Notes: generated from the letters alone by a model not told the origin. Shown: positions 43,227 through 53,457, numbered from the stretch's first letter. The stretch is DNA of 64,000 bases from VBAU01 sp036005185 (GCA_036005185.1 DASYQS010000031.1:1-64000), one strand, 5' to 3'. Numbers and translations: made by a program.

Positions 43227-44261
43227 ATGGAGAACGATTCACTTTTTTCATCTCAACAAAACCCTGAAAACACAGAAAAAAATTCAGATGAACTCTTTTC
43301 TCAAAATTCATTTGTCTACCCCCCTAAGCCGGAACTGGAAACTAAAAAGGGAAATGTGTGGATGCGTTCTTTAATAAGTCTTGCTTTGTATCTTTTAATA
43401 GGGTATTATTTTTTTAGCGCCAACTGGATATTGCTGCTTATTCTTACCGGTATTGTCATCTTTCATGAATTCGGTCATTTTCTTGCAATGAAATTGTATC
43501 ATTATAAAGAACTTGGCATTTTCTTTATTCCCTTGTTGGGAGCGTATGCCAGTGGCACGAAAAGAGAAATTTCACAAAAACAATCCGCTATCATTTTATT
43601 AGCTGGGCCGATGCCGGGAATTATTGTTGGCATCGTCTTGTTTTTTATAACAAACGACCGGTTCTCAGAAATGTCCTATCAAGCTTTCGGCCTGCTAAGA
43701 AGCACCGCCAGCTTGCTAATCTTTCTTAATATTTTGAATCTTCTTCCTATTTATCCTTTGGATGGTGGCCAGCTTATGAACAGATTATTTTTAGATGAAT
43801 CAAAAATCATTGGAAAAATATTTGTCGTTCTTTCTGCCTTGGCCCTAGCTTATTTCGCCATACGCATAGAATTTTATCCATTACTGATTTTTCCTGCAAT
43901 GATGCTATTTCGCATGCTTACAGAGTCAAGATTTGATACACTCACAAAAAAGGTTGAAGAAAGTGGAATAAACCTGGAAAAAACATACGAAGAAATTACC
44001 GATGAAGAATACTGGAAAATCCGAAATATTTTGATCGAGAATAATTATCCAACATTAAGAAACATCAACCCTGCTCCGCCATACGAATACTCAGTTAATG
44101 AAGACAAGATAGTTAGTGCCATCGAAAACCTTTTACAAAGAACGATCATCCAGGATCTTTCATGGTTCCAAAAATCAATTATTATTTTGCTATGGGCAGC
44201 TAGCTTTGCAGCGCCCTTTCTGCTAAAAATAGATCTTCCGTTTTTGCACTATCATTCATAA
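43227..44261 (+). CDS. Site-2 protease family M50 protein
   Basis: 344 residues with several hydrophobic segments. HEFGH (80-84) holds His80, Glu81 and His84; the second zinc ligand is in YPLDGGQLMN (Asp near 178). It has no PDZ domain. Site-2 proteases cut membrane-spanning anchors. Its 3' end runs 62 bases into the convergent NlpC/P60 gene. Confidence 0.87.
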   Translation: MENDSLFSSQQNPENTEKNSDELFSQNSFVYPPKPELETKKGNVWMRSLISLALYLLIGYYFFSANWILLLILTGIVIFHEFGHFLAMKLYHYKELGIFFIPLLGAYASGTKREISQKQSAIILLAGPMPGIIVGIVLFFITNDRFSEMSYQAFGLLRSTASLLIFLNILNLLPIYPLDGGQLMNRLFLDESKIIGKIFVVLSALALAYFAIRIEFYPLLIFPAMMLFRMLTESRFDTLTKKVEESGINLEKTYEEITDEEYWKIRNILIENNYPTLRNINPAPPYEYSVNEDKIVSAIENLLQRTIIQDLSWFQKSIIILLWAASFAAPFLLKIDLPFLHYHS

Positions 44262-44796
44262 ACAGGCGAATGATCTTTACCAGCCTGGTTTTATAATATC
44301 CTTGTAGCTCAGAAATATGTACACCTCTTTTATGACCGGAAGAAGAATGAATAAAGCTTAAATGGCCATCGGGGTTTTCTGTAACGATGCCCATGTGTCC
44401 AACCACTCTTTTCTTGGGATTAGACCCTGTAAATAGTATAATATCTCCAGGCTTTGCCTCATTTGCATTTACCTCAATGCCAAGGTTGGTAAATTGAGAC
44501 GAGGTTCTAGGGACTAACATCCCGAAATGATTAGCAACATAATTTATAAAACCAGAGCAATCAACACCTTTTTTGGGATTCATTGAACCCCACACATAAG
44601 GCGTACCAATTAAAGTTTTTGCATAATCGACAAATTGCCTGGCTATTGTATCAATATGATTCGAAAGACCCTCGGTTTGATTTTTAAGAATGATTGCAGT
44701 ATCGGCAAATCTTGAAACCGTTTTTCTTGCTGCTTTAACTGGCAAACGAAATATAGAAAGGATAAAGACAAAAAAGCTTACAATTAGGTAGCGCAT
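44200..44796 (-). CDS. NlpC/P60 (C40) peptidase
   Basis: Start at 44796 (MRYLIVSFFVFILS), which gives a signal peptide; an upstream frame to 44856 has no leader. 198 residues. VDCSGFI has Cys80, GHMGIV His134, and SFIHSSS His150, the Cys-His-His of NlpC/P60. It cuts D-Glu-gamma-DAP links in peptidoglycan stems. The last 62 bases overlap the M50 gene on the other strand. Confidence 0.88.
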   Translation of the reverse strand: MRYLIVSFFVFILSIFRLPVKAARKTVSRFADTAIILKNQTEGLSNHIDTIARQFVDYAKTLIGTPYVWGSMNPKKGVDCSGFINYVANHFGMLVPRTSSQFTNLGIEVNANEAKPGDIILFTGSNPKKRVVGHMGIVTENPDGHLSFIHSSSGHKRGVHISELQGYYKTRLVKIIRLFMNDSAKTEDLFLAERALQS

Positions 44797-44953
44797 AGGA
44801 TGATGGTTTTGTTCAAAAATATTGGTCGCGCCATTTGTGCAAAAATTTTGCCGCAAACAGGCTTAATCATTTTGTTAACAACACAATAAGTTATTACAGG
44901 AAACTATGCTGTAACTGATCAAATGATTTTTTAAGGTATTTATCTATCATAAA

Positions 44954-44978
44954 AAAAGCGCAGCCATTCTGCGCTTTT
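44954..44978 (-). terminator. Terminator of the sugar dehydrogenase gene
   Basis: Stem AAAAGCGCAG/CTGCGCTTTT (44954-44963 with 44969-44978), a ten-base perfect stem, with a T-run on the minus strand. Confidence 0.87.
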
Positions 44979-44997
44979 ATATATTCATTTCTTTTCT

Positions 44998-46419
44998 TTA
45001 TTGATCTGCAGGTACTAGTTTGAAAACTTTACCTGTAGTTCCCGACGGACCTCCCAAACTTGAAACAGTTAAATATATTTCGCCATCCCAGTCCTGGCCG
45101 AACCCCTTTATAAAATAACCGACATCATCGGGATGACTCGCCAAGTTTATTTCCTGGAATGACCATAAACCAGGGCCTCCCGTGTTAGCTATAAACAATT
45201 CTCCATTGGGAGTTGTAGGTCCCTGCGAAAATGTTCCGAAAATATATTTTCCTTGAAAACCGGGGATGGTATGACCACGATACACATTACCGCCAATGAC
45301 GGTAGTGGCGCGGCCGCCTTTTGGATTCGTCCATGTGTTTATTTCAATTACAGGATCAATGAGCGGATTTCCAAAATTATCTACATCAGGGCAATCTGCT
45401 AATTCCTGACTATTATTAGCAGCATTAAAACAATGCGTTCCTTCTTTTACGTTCCAGCCATAATTGCCGCCTTTTTTTACCACGTCCACTTCTTCATATA
45501 AAACCTGGCCCGCATCACCCAAGTATAATTCCTTTGAGCCACTCATGTCAAACGAAAACCGATAAGGATTACGGAAACCATAGGCATAAATTTCATCTTT
45601 TCCAGCCTTCCCTACAAAAGGATTATCAGCAGGAATGCCATAAGGATTGCCATTGTTCACATCAATGCGCAAAACATTTCCAAATAAATTTGCTTCAATG
45701 TCCTGTCCGTTTCCTCCTGCATTTACTGCATACCAATCTTCAACGTGACCAGGTGCCACATCATTAGCAGCGCCGCCATCACCAATAGAGATGTAGAGAT
45801 ATCCGTCTGGGCCAAAGGCAACCGTGCCTCCATTGTGATTGAATTGCGGATCATCCCATTCCAGTAAAGTTTTTTCTGTATTGATATCTGCCATACCCGG
45901 GTTGGATGCAGAAACTTTAAATTCAGAGATGCGACTTAAATTATTCCAGTTTACACCCGCCTGTGGACCACCCGGCCTGGGAGGCAATTGATAATAAATG
46001 AAAAATCTGCCATTGCTTTTATAGTCAGGATGAAAAGCAAAACCCAACAATCCGCGTTCGTCAAAACCAGGTGAAAGGGTAACCAACTTGCTGCTGAGAT
46101 CGATAAAAGGAGTAGCAGCCTTTGATCCATCAGCATTAATAATCCAGATTTTTCCGATTTGGTCAATTATAAACAACCTGTTGCTGTTATCCGGCACTGG
46201 CACAACGCCTAATGGTGAAACAAAATTATCGGCTATCATTTCCAAGTCAACCGATTTCATTTTAAAAGATTGAATTCCCATTGACTGTACAGAACTTTCT
46301 TCATTCTGTGTTTTCTTACAGCCCTGTATGATTAAAAAAAGGCAAAACAAAATGCATGCTGTTGTGCTCGTAATTATTTTTTTGCCTGGCGATTGCAATT
46401 TTCCTAATCTTCTTTCCAT
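44998..46419 (-). CDS. PQQ-dependent sugar dehydrogenase family lipoprotein
   Basis: 473 residues. Leader with lipobox Cys34 (LFLIIQGC). The six-bladed soluble glucose/sorbosone dehydrogenase (GSDH) propeller follows (DERGLLGFAFHPDYKSNGRFF, WDDPQFNHNGGTVAFGPDGYLYISIGDGG, YAYGFRNPYRFSFD). Members oxidise sugars with PQQ and calcium in the periplasm. No PQQ synthesis gene is nearby. Confidence 0.88.
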   Translation of the reverse strand: MERRLGKLQSPGKKIITSTTACILFCLFLIIQGCKKTQNEESSVQSMGIQSFKMKSVDLEMIADNFVSPLGVVPVPDNSNRLFIIDQIGKIWIINADGSKAATPFIDLSSKLVTLSPGFDERGLLGFAFHPDYKSNGRFFIYYQLPPRPGGPQAGVNWNNLSRISEFKVSASNPGMADINTEKTLLEWDDPQFNHNGGTVAFGPDGYLYISIGDGGAANDVAPGHVEDWYAVNAGGNGQDIEANLFGNVLRIDVNNGNPYGIPADNPFVGKAGKDEIYAYGFRNPYRFSFDMSGSKELYLGDAGQVLYEEVDVVKKGGNYGWNVKEGTHCFNAANNSQELADCPDVDNFGNPLIDPVIEINTWTNPKGGRATTVIGGNVYRGHTIPGFQGKYIFGTFSQGPTTPNGELFIANTGGPGLWSFQEINLASHPDDVGYFIKGFGQDWDGEIYLTVSSLGGPSGTTGKVFKLVPADQ

Positions 46420-46668
46420 AAAGATTAATTTAAGAATTAATAAATACCCCTATAGGAAATGAATGTGACTTGAAGAAGTCAGGTTTAAAAACCCTCTTAA
46501 TGAAATTGATTGGATGAATGGTGCAACTATAAAAATGAATGGAACAACTCTTTATTTAATCGGCGAAAAAATTTGAAAGGTTGTCAGAGCAAATACTGTG
46601 ATTGAAAAAAAATAAAATGAATCTACATCTTATAAAGCGAGCTCAACTATGCTTGTAAATTCAATTCC

Positions 46669-47319
46669 TTAATTCTGGGAAGATATATTAATATTTTCTG
46701 GGATTTTATTTACAGAAGCAGTATTCTTTAATTGTGCTTCTGCTTTATTCCAACCTTTTTCAATTGCAGCAAGGCGGTCAATCCTTCCGGGATGTGTTTT
46801 TGAGGCTTTCATTTCGGCGATATAATGCATGGCCAGTTGGGCTTGTTCGAGTGAGGCCCCCATTTTGCATAAAATAAATCCTGCAAACTCGTCCGCTTCT
46901 AACTCAATTTCAGGACGGCTGTTGGTACCAAGAACCGTGTGACCTTCCAGATGATGCCCAACTTCGTGTGCCAAAATAAAAATGGAGGCCCATTTATCTT
47001 TTGTGGTGTTATTTACTAGGTTTATAAATTGAGGGTTGTATAAAATATAGCGTTGGTGATGACGAATGTCTGCTTCTACGTTTGGAACATTAGCCACTTT
47101 GATCTTGAAATTTGATTCAAGCCCTAATACGCCCATAATGCTAGTAACTATTTTTTCAGCATCATTGGCTGAAGTAAAAAAAGGCAGATCTGTCGAGGTA
47201 CTGGTGTGATCGGTCGCAACGGAACCAGCTATTGATGCCCTTTTGTTGGTGATATTTTGTGACCATGCAGTAGCGAGCAAGAAGGTGAAGCTTACAAGTA
47301 GGATGGCTGGCTTTTTCAT
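46669..47319 (-). CDS. M48-like zinc metalloprotease
   Basis: 216 residues with a signal peptide (SFTFLLATAWSQ). HEVGHHLEGH (His118, Glu119, His122) is followed by EADEFAGF (from 141), the third ligand region, as in M48-type proteases. It is short and lacks transmembrane segments, so it is likely periplasmic. No neighbour suggests a substrate. Confidence 0.78.
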   Translation of the reverse strand: MKKPAILLVSFTFLLATAWSQNITNKRASIAGSVATDHTSTSTDLPFFTSANDAEKIVTSIMGVLGLESNFKIKVANVPNVEADIRHHQRYILYNPQFINLVNNTTKDKWASIFILAHEVGHHLEGHTVLGTNSRPEIELEADEFAGFILCKMGASLEQAQLAMHYIAEMKASKTHPGRIDRLAAIEKGWNKAEAQLKNTASVNKIPENINISSQN

Positions 47320-47508
47320 CTAATATTGAATGGGTTTTTTTGTTCTGTATAAAATTAAAACGATTAATGATAATGAAATGGTAAAATTCGGTGAAAGCGG
47401 CTTGTATTAAAATAGATGATAATGTTCTTTGTTTAATTATATAAAAGTGGTTAGATGAATGCTTTTGTTCAGACTGGAAATTTTAGCGCAGCCATGATCT
47501 GCAAATAA

Positions 47509-47536
47509 AAATGCCGGCATTCTTTTGCCGGCATTT
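47509..47536 (-). terminator. Terminator of the DUF4136 gene
   Basis: Stem AAATGCCGGCA/TGCCGGCATTT (47509-47519 with 47526-47536), 11 bp perfect, with a T-rich run on the minus strand. Confidence 0.87.
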
Positions 47537-47556
47537 CTTTAATTTGGGTGTGCTTT

Positions 47557-48141
47557 TTACCGTACCGCCATATCGAACTTGTTAAATATATTTCTTACAC
47601 TTTTGCTTATTTCATCTGCTGTGAGCCTTGAGTAATTCAAACGTTCAGTTGTCCACGCCTGCCAAACTACTTTATCGGTTCTTGCATCTGTCATAGTAAT
47701 TGTAATAGTTCCCTCTTTAACTGGTACTTCATAAGTTTGATAACCTACAAACTGCGAAGGATAATATATGGTACCCCAACGACGTGTATAAGGATTGTAA
47801 TACATTCTTGTAAATGATCGCGAATAAACGGGGTCAGATTGCTGTTCTGTTGAACGTTCAACCAAAACATCATAGCTCAATAATACGTCCGGGTTATTAC
47901 TTACCTCCCGCCAGCCTTGTTTAGCCAGCTCAGCGTTCACGGCATTCCGCACACTTATATCGGCATATGCAGTAGCTCTTTTTGAATTATCATTTTCGTT
48001 TGCTCTCGTTTCTACCCATGAATATGTATGATAATTTCTCAGATTTACAGATTCATCCTTTTGCACATACACCGGGCTTTTACACGAAACAGTTGATATA
48101 CCGACAAGAGCTACCAAGCCCAGAAATTTCCATAGTTTCAT
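47557..48141 (-). CDS. DUF4136 lipoprotein
   Basis: Start at 48141 (MKLWKFLGLV), which gives a lipoprotein leader with Cys20; a longer frame to 48201 is without a leader. 194 residues with the DUF4136 pattern (YHTYSWVE, GWREVSNNPDVLLSYDV, WQAWTTERLN). AGGAGG (48146-48151) lies four bases before this ATG, one of few SD sequences in the window. Envelope protein of unknown role. Confidence 0.83.
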   Translation of the reverse strand: MKLWKFLGLVALVGISTVSCKSPVYVQKDESVNLRNYHTYSWVETRANENDNSKRATAYADISVRNAVNAELAKQGWREVSNNPDVLLSYDVLVERSTEQQSDPVYSRSFTRMYYNPYTRRWGTIYYPSQFVGYQTYEVPVKEGTITITMTDARTDKVVWQAWTTERLNYSRLTADEISKSVRNIFNKFDMAVR

Positions 48142-48363
48142 AATTCCTCCTGTATTTTGTTTTTTAAAAGAAGGCACAAAAAGTATTCCGCACCGGGCCA
48201 AGATTCATGACTCATTGTCGCCCTATCATGCAGGTATCATATTAATTTTTTTCTTGCCAAACTGAACAACAGTTCATTCTTGTTTTTCAGCAGTTGATGC
48301 TCTGACGATGATAATGTTTAAAAAACAACAGGAACTTCGCATTAAAAATAAGTTTAATTATTT

Positions 48364-48915
48364 ATGGCATACAGAAATAAAATAATAACTAATCCAGCAG
48401 CGAAGCAAAGCATTAAATTTCTGCAAACCGCAAAAGATACGCAAGGAAAATTGCTTGAAATGGAAGCGATATATGACTCACATTCAACAGAGCCTCCGCA
48501 ACATTATCACCCTAGTCAAGAAGAAGATTTTATAATACTAAAAGGACAAATGACGGTAAGAATGGATGGAAAGATCATGATTTTAAGAGAAGGTGATCAT
48601 TTACACATTCCATCGAATACTGCTCATTCAATGTGGAATAATTCAAATGATAAAGTCATTGTTAATTGGAAAGTAAAGCCAGCCCTAACTACTGAATATT
48701 TATTTGAAACTTTTGCCGGACTCGCTGCTGACGGTAAAACAAATAAAAACGGAACGCCTGGATTTTTACAAGTATCCCTTCTTGCTAATGAATATGAAAA
48801 AGTCTTTCGTCTTTCAAAGCCTCCCTTTATCGTTCAAAAAATTGTATTTGCCATTCTAAAACCCTTTGCTTATTTAGCTGGATGCCGTTCTGTTTATAAA
48901 AAGTATTTTGATTAG
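48364..48915 (+). CDS. Cupin-domain protein
   Basis: 183 residues. HYHPSQEEDFIILKGQM and HLHIPSNTAHSMWN carry the metal ligands of the two cupin motifs. Cupins range from isomerases to dioxygenases and regulators; the reaction cannot be told. A C-terminal membrane-near extension (FAILKPFAYLAGC) is unusual. 57 bases separate it from the hemerythrin gene. Confidence 0.78.
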   Translation: MAYRNKIITNPAAKQSIKFLQTAKDTQGKLLEMEAIYDSHSTEPPQHYHPSQEEDFIILKGQMTVRMDGKIMILREGDHLHIPSNTAHSMWNNSNDKVIVNWKVKPALTTEYLFETFAGLAADGKTNKNGTPGFLQVSLLANEYEKVFRLSKPPFIVQKIVFAILKPFAYLAGCRSVYKKYFD

Positions 48916-48971
48916 CATAATTATTGATTGAAGAATACTCCGTCATTTTTAGTGTTACAAATTATTTAATC

Positions 48972-49685
48972 ATGGAACGGAATAAGAATACCAGCTTCAA
49001 TAATCATCGAAGAAAGTTTATTCAACAAGGAATTCAAATTGCTGTTGTAACTGGCATAAGCAGTATTAGCTTATTTGGATGTAACGAAAAAGAAGAAGGA
49101 GAAGAAAAAGAAGTATCACCGTCTGAAGACTTGATGCAGGAACACGGATTACTAAACCGTATCTTACTGATCTATGACCATTGTAAAGCGACTCTTGTAA
49201 CTAAACAATCATTTGATCTTAGCTCATTGTTAAATGCTGCGGGGATCATAAGAAGTTTTGTCGAGGATTATCATGAAAAACAGGAAGAAAACTATTTGTT
49301 TCCTCGTTTTCAAAAAGCCCATCAATTAACCGACCTGGTACAAACATTAAAACAACAACATAATGCCGGCCGCTCCATTACCGATCAGGTAATGCAATTG
49401 AGCAAATCACGATTTTTAACGGATTCTGAGAATCAAAAACTGATCACTCTTCTCACTAACTTTAATGTTATGTACCGCCCTCATGAGGCAAGGGAAGACA
49501 CCGTGTTGTTCCCTGCATTCAGGAAAATAATTTCGCAACATGAATATGATTCACTGGGCGAGGAATTCGAAAAAAACGAGCATACACTTTTCGGTGAAGA
49601 TGGATTTGAAGCAATGGTAAATAAAGTCGCGGGCATAGAAAAGCAATTAGGCATTTACGAGCTAGGGCAATTTACACCAAGATAA
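48972..49685 (+). CDS. Hemerythrin-domain lipoprotein
   Basis: Start at 48972 (MERNKNTSFNNHRRKF), the first start with a leader; an in-frame start at 48924 has no leader. 237 residues. A Tat-like HRRKF motif, then a lipobox-like FGC (Cys32 region). The hemerythrin four-helix body has EHGLLNRIL, YHEKQEENYLFPRF and PHEAREDTVLFP, the di-iron ligands. It may bind O2, NO or store iron. Confidence 0.8.
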   Translation: MERNKNTSFNNHRRKFIQQGIQIAVVTGISSISLFGCNEKEEGEEKEVSPSEDLMQEHGLLNRILLIYDHCKATLVTKQSFDLSSLLNAAGIIRSFVEDYHEKQEENYLFPRFQKAHQLTDLVQTLKQQHNAGRSITDQVMQLSKSRFLTDSENQKLITLLTNFNVMYRPHEAREDTVLFPAFRKIISQHEYDSLGEEFEKNEHTLFGEDGFEAMVNKVAGIEKQLGIYELGQFTPR

Positions 49686-49702
49686 GCGACGCTAAATAAT
49701 GC

Positions 49703-50005
49703 ATGATGATACAAAGAATCTGGGCATCCATCATTGGGTTAGCTTCAACTGTGATTGGCATATTAAAATATCTTTCTTATATAAATATTCCTTCTTCAGA
49801 TGCTTTCATACATATAATCACCGGTCTTGGCTTTATTGCGGGAGCCTGGATTCGGAAAGGAAAATATGTAGAAATAACAAATCTTTGCCTTGGGGTATTT
49901 TATATACTGTTTGGAATAGTTGGAGGTTTAAATTGGCCCCATATAATAGCAGGTGCAATTTCAATAATAATTAGCCTTGTAATTAAACCCGCAAGGGCAA
50001 TTTAA
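49703..50005 (+). CDS. Small membrane protein, 100 aa
   Basis: About three hydrophobic segments (IWASIIGLASTVIGILKYL, HIITGLGFIAGAW, LCLGVFYILFGIVGGL). No enzyme motif. It lies 17 bases after the hemerythrin gene and 5 before the MFS gene, so it is likely in their operon. A family is not recognised. Confidence 0.65.
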   Translation: MMIQRIWASIIGLASTVIGILKYLSYINIPSSDAFIHIITGLGFIAGAWIRKGKYVEITNLCLGVFYILFGIVGGLNWPHIIAGAISIIISLVIKPARAI

Positions 50006-50010
50006 AAAGC

Positions 50011-51210
50011 ATGTTCAACTCTTTGATCAAAAAATATTTTTCAGGGCTCACAAAAAATTCAGTACTGCTTGCTTTTGCTTCTTTTTTCTCCGATGTTGCC
50101 ACTGAAATGCTATACCCGATCTTACCTATTTACTTAACGCAATACATGAAGGCAAATGGAAGTATTGTTGGCCTTATTGAAGGCATTGCCCAAGCCACGC
50201 AAAATATCATACAAGGCTTTTCAGGATGGTTGTCTGATAAATTACAGAGAAGAAAATCAATTGCTCTGGTTGGTTATTTTCTTTCTGCTGTATCAAAACC
50301 TTTTATTGGAGTAGCTAATACCTGGCAAGTGGTTTTAGCAGCAAGATTTTCAGACCGGCTCGGATCGGGAAGCCGCTCTGCTCCCCGGGATGCTCTGATA
50401 GCCGAATCAGTTGCTCCTGAGCATAGAGGAAAGGCATTCGGGCTTGAAGGGATTGGTGACAATCTTGGAGCATTTGCAGGACCGCTTATTACCGTATTAT
50501 TATTCTTTTCACTTCAGTTTGATATTCATTATATTTTTTACTTAGCAATTATTCCAGGCCTGCTTGCTTTTTTAATGGTATTGCTGGTTAAAGAAAAAAA
50601 AGATGGAACCGCTGTAAAATCAAAAATAGATTTACATATCAGTCAATTTCCAAAAACATACTGGAAATATTTATTGGTAACAGCTTTATTCGGAATTGGC
50701 AATTCAAGCAATGCATTTCTTATTCTTGAAATTCAGGAAAAAGGCCTTTCATTAATGAACACTGTATTTGTGTATGCCTTTTACAATTTGGTAGCTGCTC
50801 TGATATCCTATCCCGCCGGATCATTATCCGATAAATTTGGAAGAAAACCATTGTTGCTTATTTCATTCATTATTTTTTTTATCTCTTATGCAGGATTTGC
50901 TTTTAGCTCCGATATTTTTATAATAGGCTTTTTGTTTATAGTATATGGACTTTTTCAGGGAATATACAGAGCATCAGGAAAATCCTATGCTTCTGATTTC
51001 ATTCCAAAACATTTACGGGCAAGTGGCATTGGTTGGTATTCCACGGTTGTTGGCCTCTCAGGACTTGTGGCAAGCATTATAGCAGGACAATTATGGGATA
51101 AGCTAAGCCATGCCTCTGTTTTTATCTACGGCGCAGCTTTATCGTTCATTGGAATTATTTCGTTACTGATAGCTGTACCAAATAATCTTAATAAAGAATT
51201 CAAGTCGTAA
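50011..51210 (+). CDS. MFS transporter
   Basis: 399 residues, 12 hydrophobic segments, the DKFGRK loop motif (in SLSDKFGRKPLL) between segments and GSRSAPRDALIAE. Substrate unknown. Third gene of the hemerythrin/small membrane protein/MFS run. Confidence 0.87.
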   Translation: MFNSLIKKYFSGLTKNSVLLAFASFFSDVATEMLYPILPIYLTQYMKANGSIVGLIEGIAQATQNIIQGFSGWLSDKLQRRKSIALVGYFLSAVSKPFIGVANTWQVVLAARFSDRLGSGSRSAPRDALIAESVAPEHRGKAFGLEGIGDNLGAFAGPLITVLLFFSLQFDIHYIFYLAIIPGLLAFLMVLLVKEKKDGTAVKSKIDLHISQFPKTYWKYLLVTALFGIGNSSNAFLILEIQEKGLSLMNTVFVYAFYNLVAALISYPAGSLSDKFGRKPLLLISFIIFFISYAGFAFSSDIFIIGFLFIVYGLFQGIYRASGKSYASDFIPKHLRASGIGWYSTVVGLSGLVASIIAGQLWDKLSHASVFIYGAALSFIGIISLLIAVPNNLNKEFKS

Positions 51211-51228
51211 ATTAGTTTGCCTGTATAA

Positions 51229-53358
51229 TTACTCGCCAGGATGATATTTTTTTTCAACATGCTTGAATACATCTTCTTTGTAAAATAGAACATCTTTGAA
51301 ATTTCCATCCAGATACATTTGCGCCTGGTCGGTAAAATGCTTTGATGAAGGATCAAATGATTGTCCGCCGGTAATAATGGATTTTGCTTTTATCTTTTTT
51401 CCGAATTCAACGCAGGCAATAAAACTATTACCTGAATAACCATAACGTTCATTTGTATTTGGATAACGGCGACTAACAAAAGAAGGCAAGCAACCAAAGG
51501 CTGACGAGGTAAGTCCCGATGGAAGGCTTGGTTTACTGTCGTCTAATTTATCTCCTTCTCCCACTCTTTGATAGCGGTTCACTTCACCCCAGGCAATTTT
51601 CCATGAACCAAATCTTTTTTCAAGATCTTTTATTGCCTCCAAAAGAAAAATTAATTTTTGCTTGCCTGAAGGCATTCCTGCAACCTTCGGCGCCCATTCA
51701 ATAGCCAATGTAGTCGCTACTGAAGTAACAGAAGAATTTCTATCCCATGCTCTTAAGGTGGAAACCGGCTCCTGTAAAATTTGTTTCAGAGAATCATTTG
51801 TTGGTAAATCATCATAAGCAGTAAAAAGCGGAGGTAATAAAACTTCAAAAGCTGAAAGATAATGACTATAACCAACTTCTTTTATTAATTTATCAATAGT
51901 TACTTCGTTTATTTCATTTAATAAGCGTTCAGCATTGATCGCTCTGTAATTCTCCGCATCAGGCGCCATGTATGTTGGATAATTCTCTTTCTTAGGACTG
52001 CTGCCGCCGGAAACAGTAAAGGGGGTAGAATTGCAATTTTGAATCCATCCACTTGCAGGATTGTAAACATGCACCATCTCATCCAATGAATGTAAACCTT
52101 TCCACTCTGTAGCAGATGTAGTTCCATCAACCGGTTGAGTCCAATCAAATTTTTCATCACGCTTGGGTATAAAGTTGCCATGCCAGTAAGCAATATTTCC
52201 TCTATCGTCTGCAAAAACTGTATTATCAGAACTATTTGATCGCAGATCCATAATCTTCTTAAAATCTTCAAACCCTTTTGCCTTGGTTCGCAACCACGAT
52301 TGCATCAGCGCATTTAAAGAACGGTTATTTTCTTTAAGACTTAACCATTTTCCATTTCGCCTACCCATTACAGGGCCATGACTTGTGTAGTAGGTCGTTA
52401 ACGTAACCTTCCCGACATTCCTTTGACCAGCTTGGTTATTTGACTTGAATTGAATTGACACCGATTTTTTTTTAACAGGATACTGTTTACCATTATACTC
52501 ATAAAAATAATCCCCCCCTTTTTTCTCGATTTTCTCTTCATAAACATCTGCTACATCAGCAGCGCTTGAAGTATGCATCCATCCACAGTGTTCATTAAAC
52601 CCTTGGAAAATAAAAAAGGTTCCCCATGTAACACCACCGTATGCATTTAAACCTTCATCGCTCACCACGTGCGCTTCTGTTCTAAAATAAAATGTTACAT
52701 GCGGGTTGATATAAATAATAGCATTTTTTGATTTTGCTTTTGAAGGGGCCGCAGCAAACCCGTTTGACCCTGTTTCTTCTCTTTCACCAATCTCCAATCT
52801 TTCATGAAAGGAAATGGACGAATCCGCTGCCATGTATAAATTTCTTATATCATTCGTCGTTATTCCTCCTGTTTGCGTTGCTGATATGCTTCCATTGGTA
52901 CGCATCAAGGCAAACCAAGGCTCAAAATGTGTTAATACTGCTGGCTTTACTTCGGAATGCTTGTAGAGAAAATAATTTACTCCATCGGCTGCTGCATCTA
53001 ACAATTTTTTAAACCAGGCAGGAGACTTTTTATAATCTGCAATGGCATCACTTGTGTCATAGATCAATCTCATTTGCAAATCATCGATCAAGCTCGCCCT
53101 TCCATTTATTTCAGATAACCTTCCCAGCATTTCAAGATTATTCATCTCCACTTTCTTAAAATTTTCCTCACATTCTGCATACAGCAATCCAAACACAGCA
53201 TCTGCATCGGTTTTTCCATAGATGTGGGGAACGCCCCAGTTATCTCGAATAATAGTAGCACGTTGGGCCTCTGTTTTAAACCGGCTTATTTCCTGTTGAG
53301 TAAATGTTTGTGAAAAAACAAAAGATGGAACAAAGAGTAAAATCATTAATTGTTTCAT
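51229..53358 (-). CDS. Penicillin acylase family (S45) protein
   Basis: 709 residues with a signal peptide (LMILLFVPSFVFSQ). GSNGF (197-201) gives the probable autoprocessing site, Ser198 becoming the new N terminus and nucleophile of the large subunit. HCGWMHTSSAADVADVYEE and SHGPVMGRRNGKWLSL are also family stretches. Members cleave acyl side chains from beta-lactams, aculeacin or acyl-homoserine lactones. It could act in antibiotic or signal breakdown; not shown here. Confidence 0.88.
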   Translation of the reverse strand: MKQLMILLFVPSFVFSQTFTQQEISRFKTEAQRATIIRDNWGVPHIYGKTDADAVFGLLYAECEENFKKVEMNNLEMLGRLSEINGRASLIDDLQMRLIYDTSDAIADYKKSPAWFKKLLDAAADGVNYFLYKHSEVKPAVLTHFEPWFALMRTNGSISATQTGGITTNDIRNLYMAADSSISFHERLEIGEREETGSNGFAAAPSKAKSKNAIIYINPHVTFYFRTEAHVVSDEGLNAYGGVTWGTFFIFQGFNEHCGWMHTSSAADVADVYEEKIEKKGGDYFYEYNGKQYPVKKKSVSIQFKSNNQAGQRNVGKVTLTTYYTSHGPVMGRRNGKWLSLKENNRSLNALMQSWLRTKAKGFEDFKKIMDLRSNSSDNTVFADDRGNIAYWHGNFIPKRDEKFDWTQPVDGTTSATEWKGLHSLDEMVHVYNPASGWIQNCNSTPFTVSGGSSPKKENYPTYMAPDAENYRAINAERLLNEINEVTIDKLIKEVGYSHYLSAFEVLLPPLFTAYDDLPTNDSLKQILQEPVSTLRAWDRNSSVTSVATTLAIEWAPKVAGMPSGKQKLIFLLEAIKDLEKRFGSWKIAWGEVNRYQRVGEGDKLDDSKPSLPSGLTSSAFGCLPSFVSRRYPNTNERYGYSGNSFIACVEFGKKIKAKSIITGGQSFDPSSKHFTDQAQMYLDGNFKDVLFYKEDVFKHVEKKYHPGE

Positions 53359-53457
53359 GATTCAAAGTTAGGTGTTACGAGTTATGAGTTATATGCGGTA
53401 TGTGACGATACAATTTTTCATATTCGCATATTGACTTTTGCAGTAAATTGCTGCTCT

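Noticed and set aside
49699..49974. 91-codon forward frame at the small membrane protein
   Set aside because: Out of frame with the hydrophobic protein at 49703-50005, which has the better start and composition.
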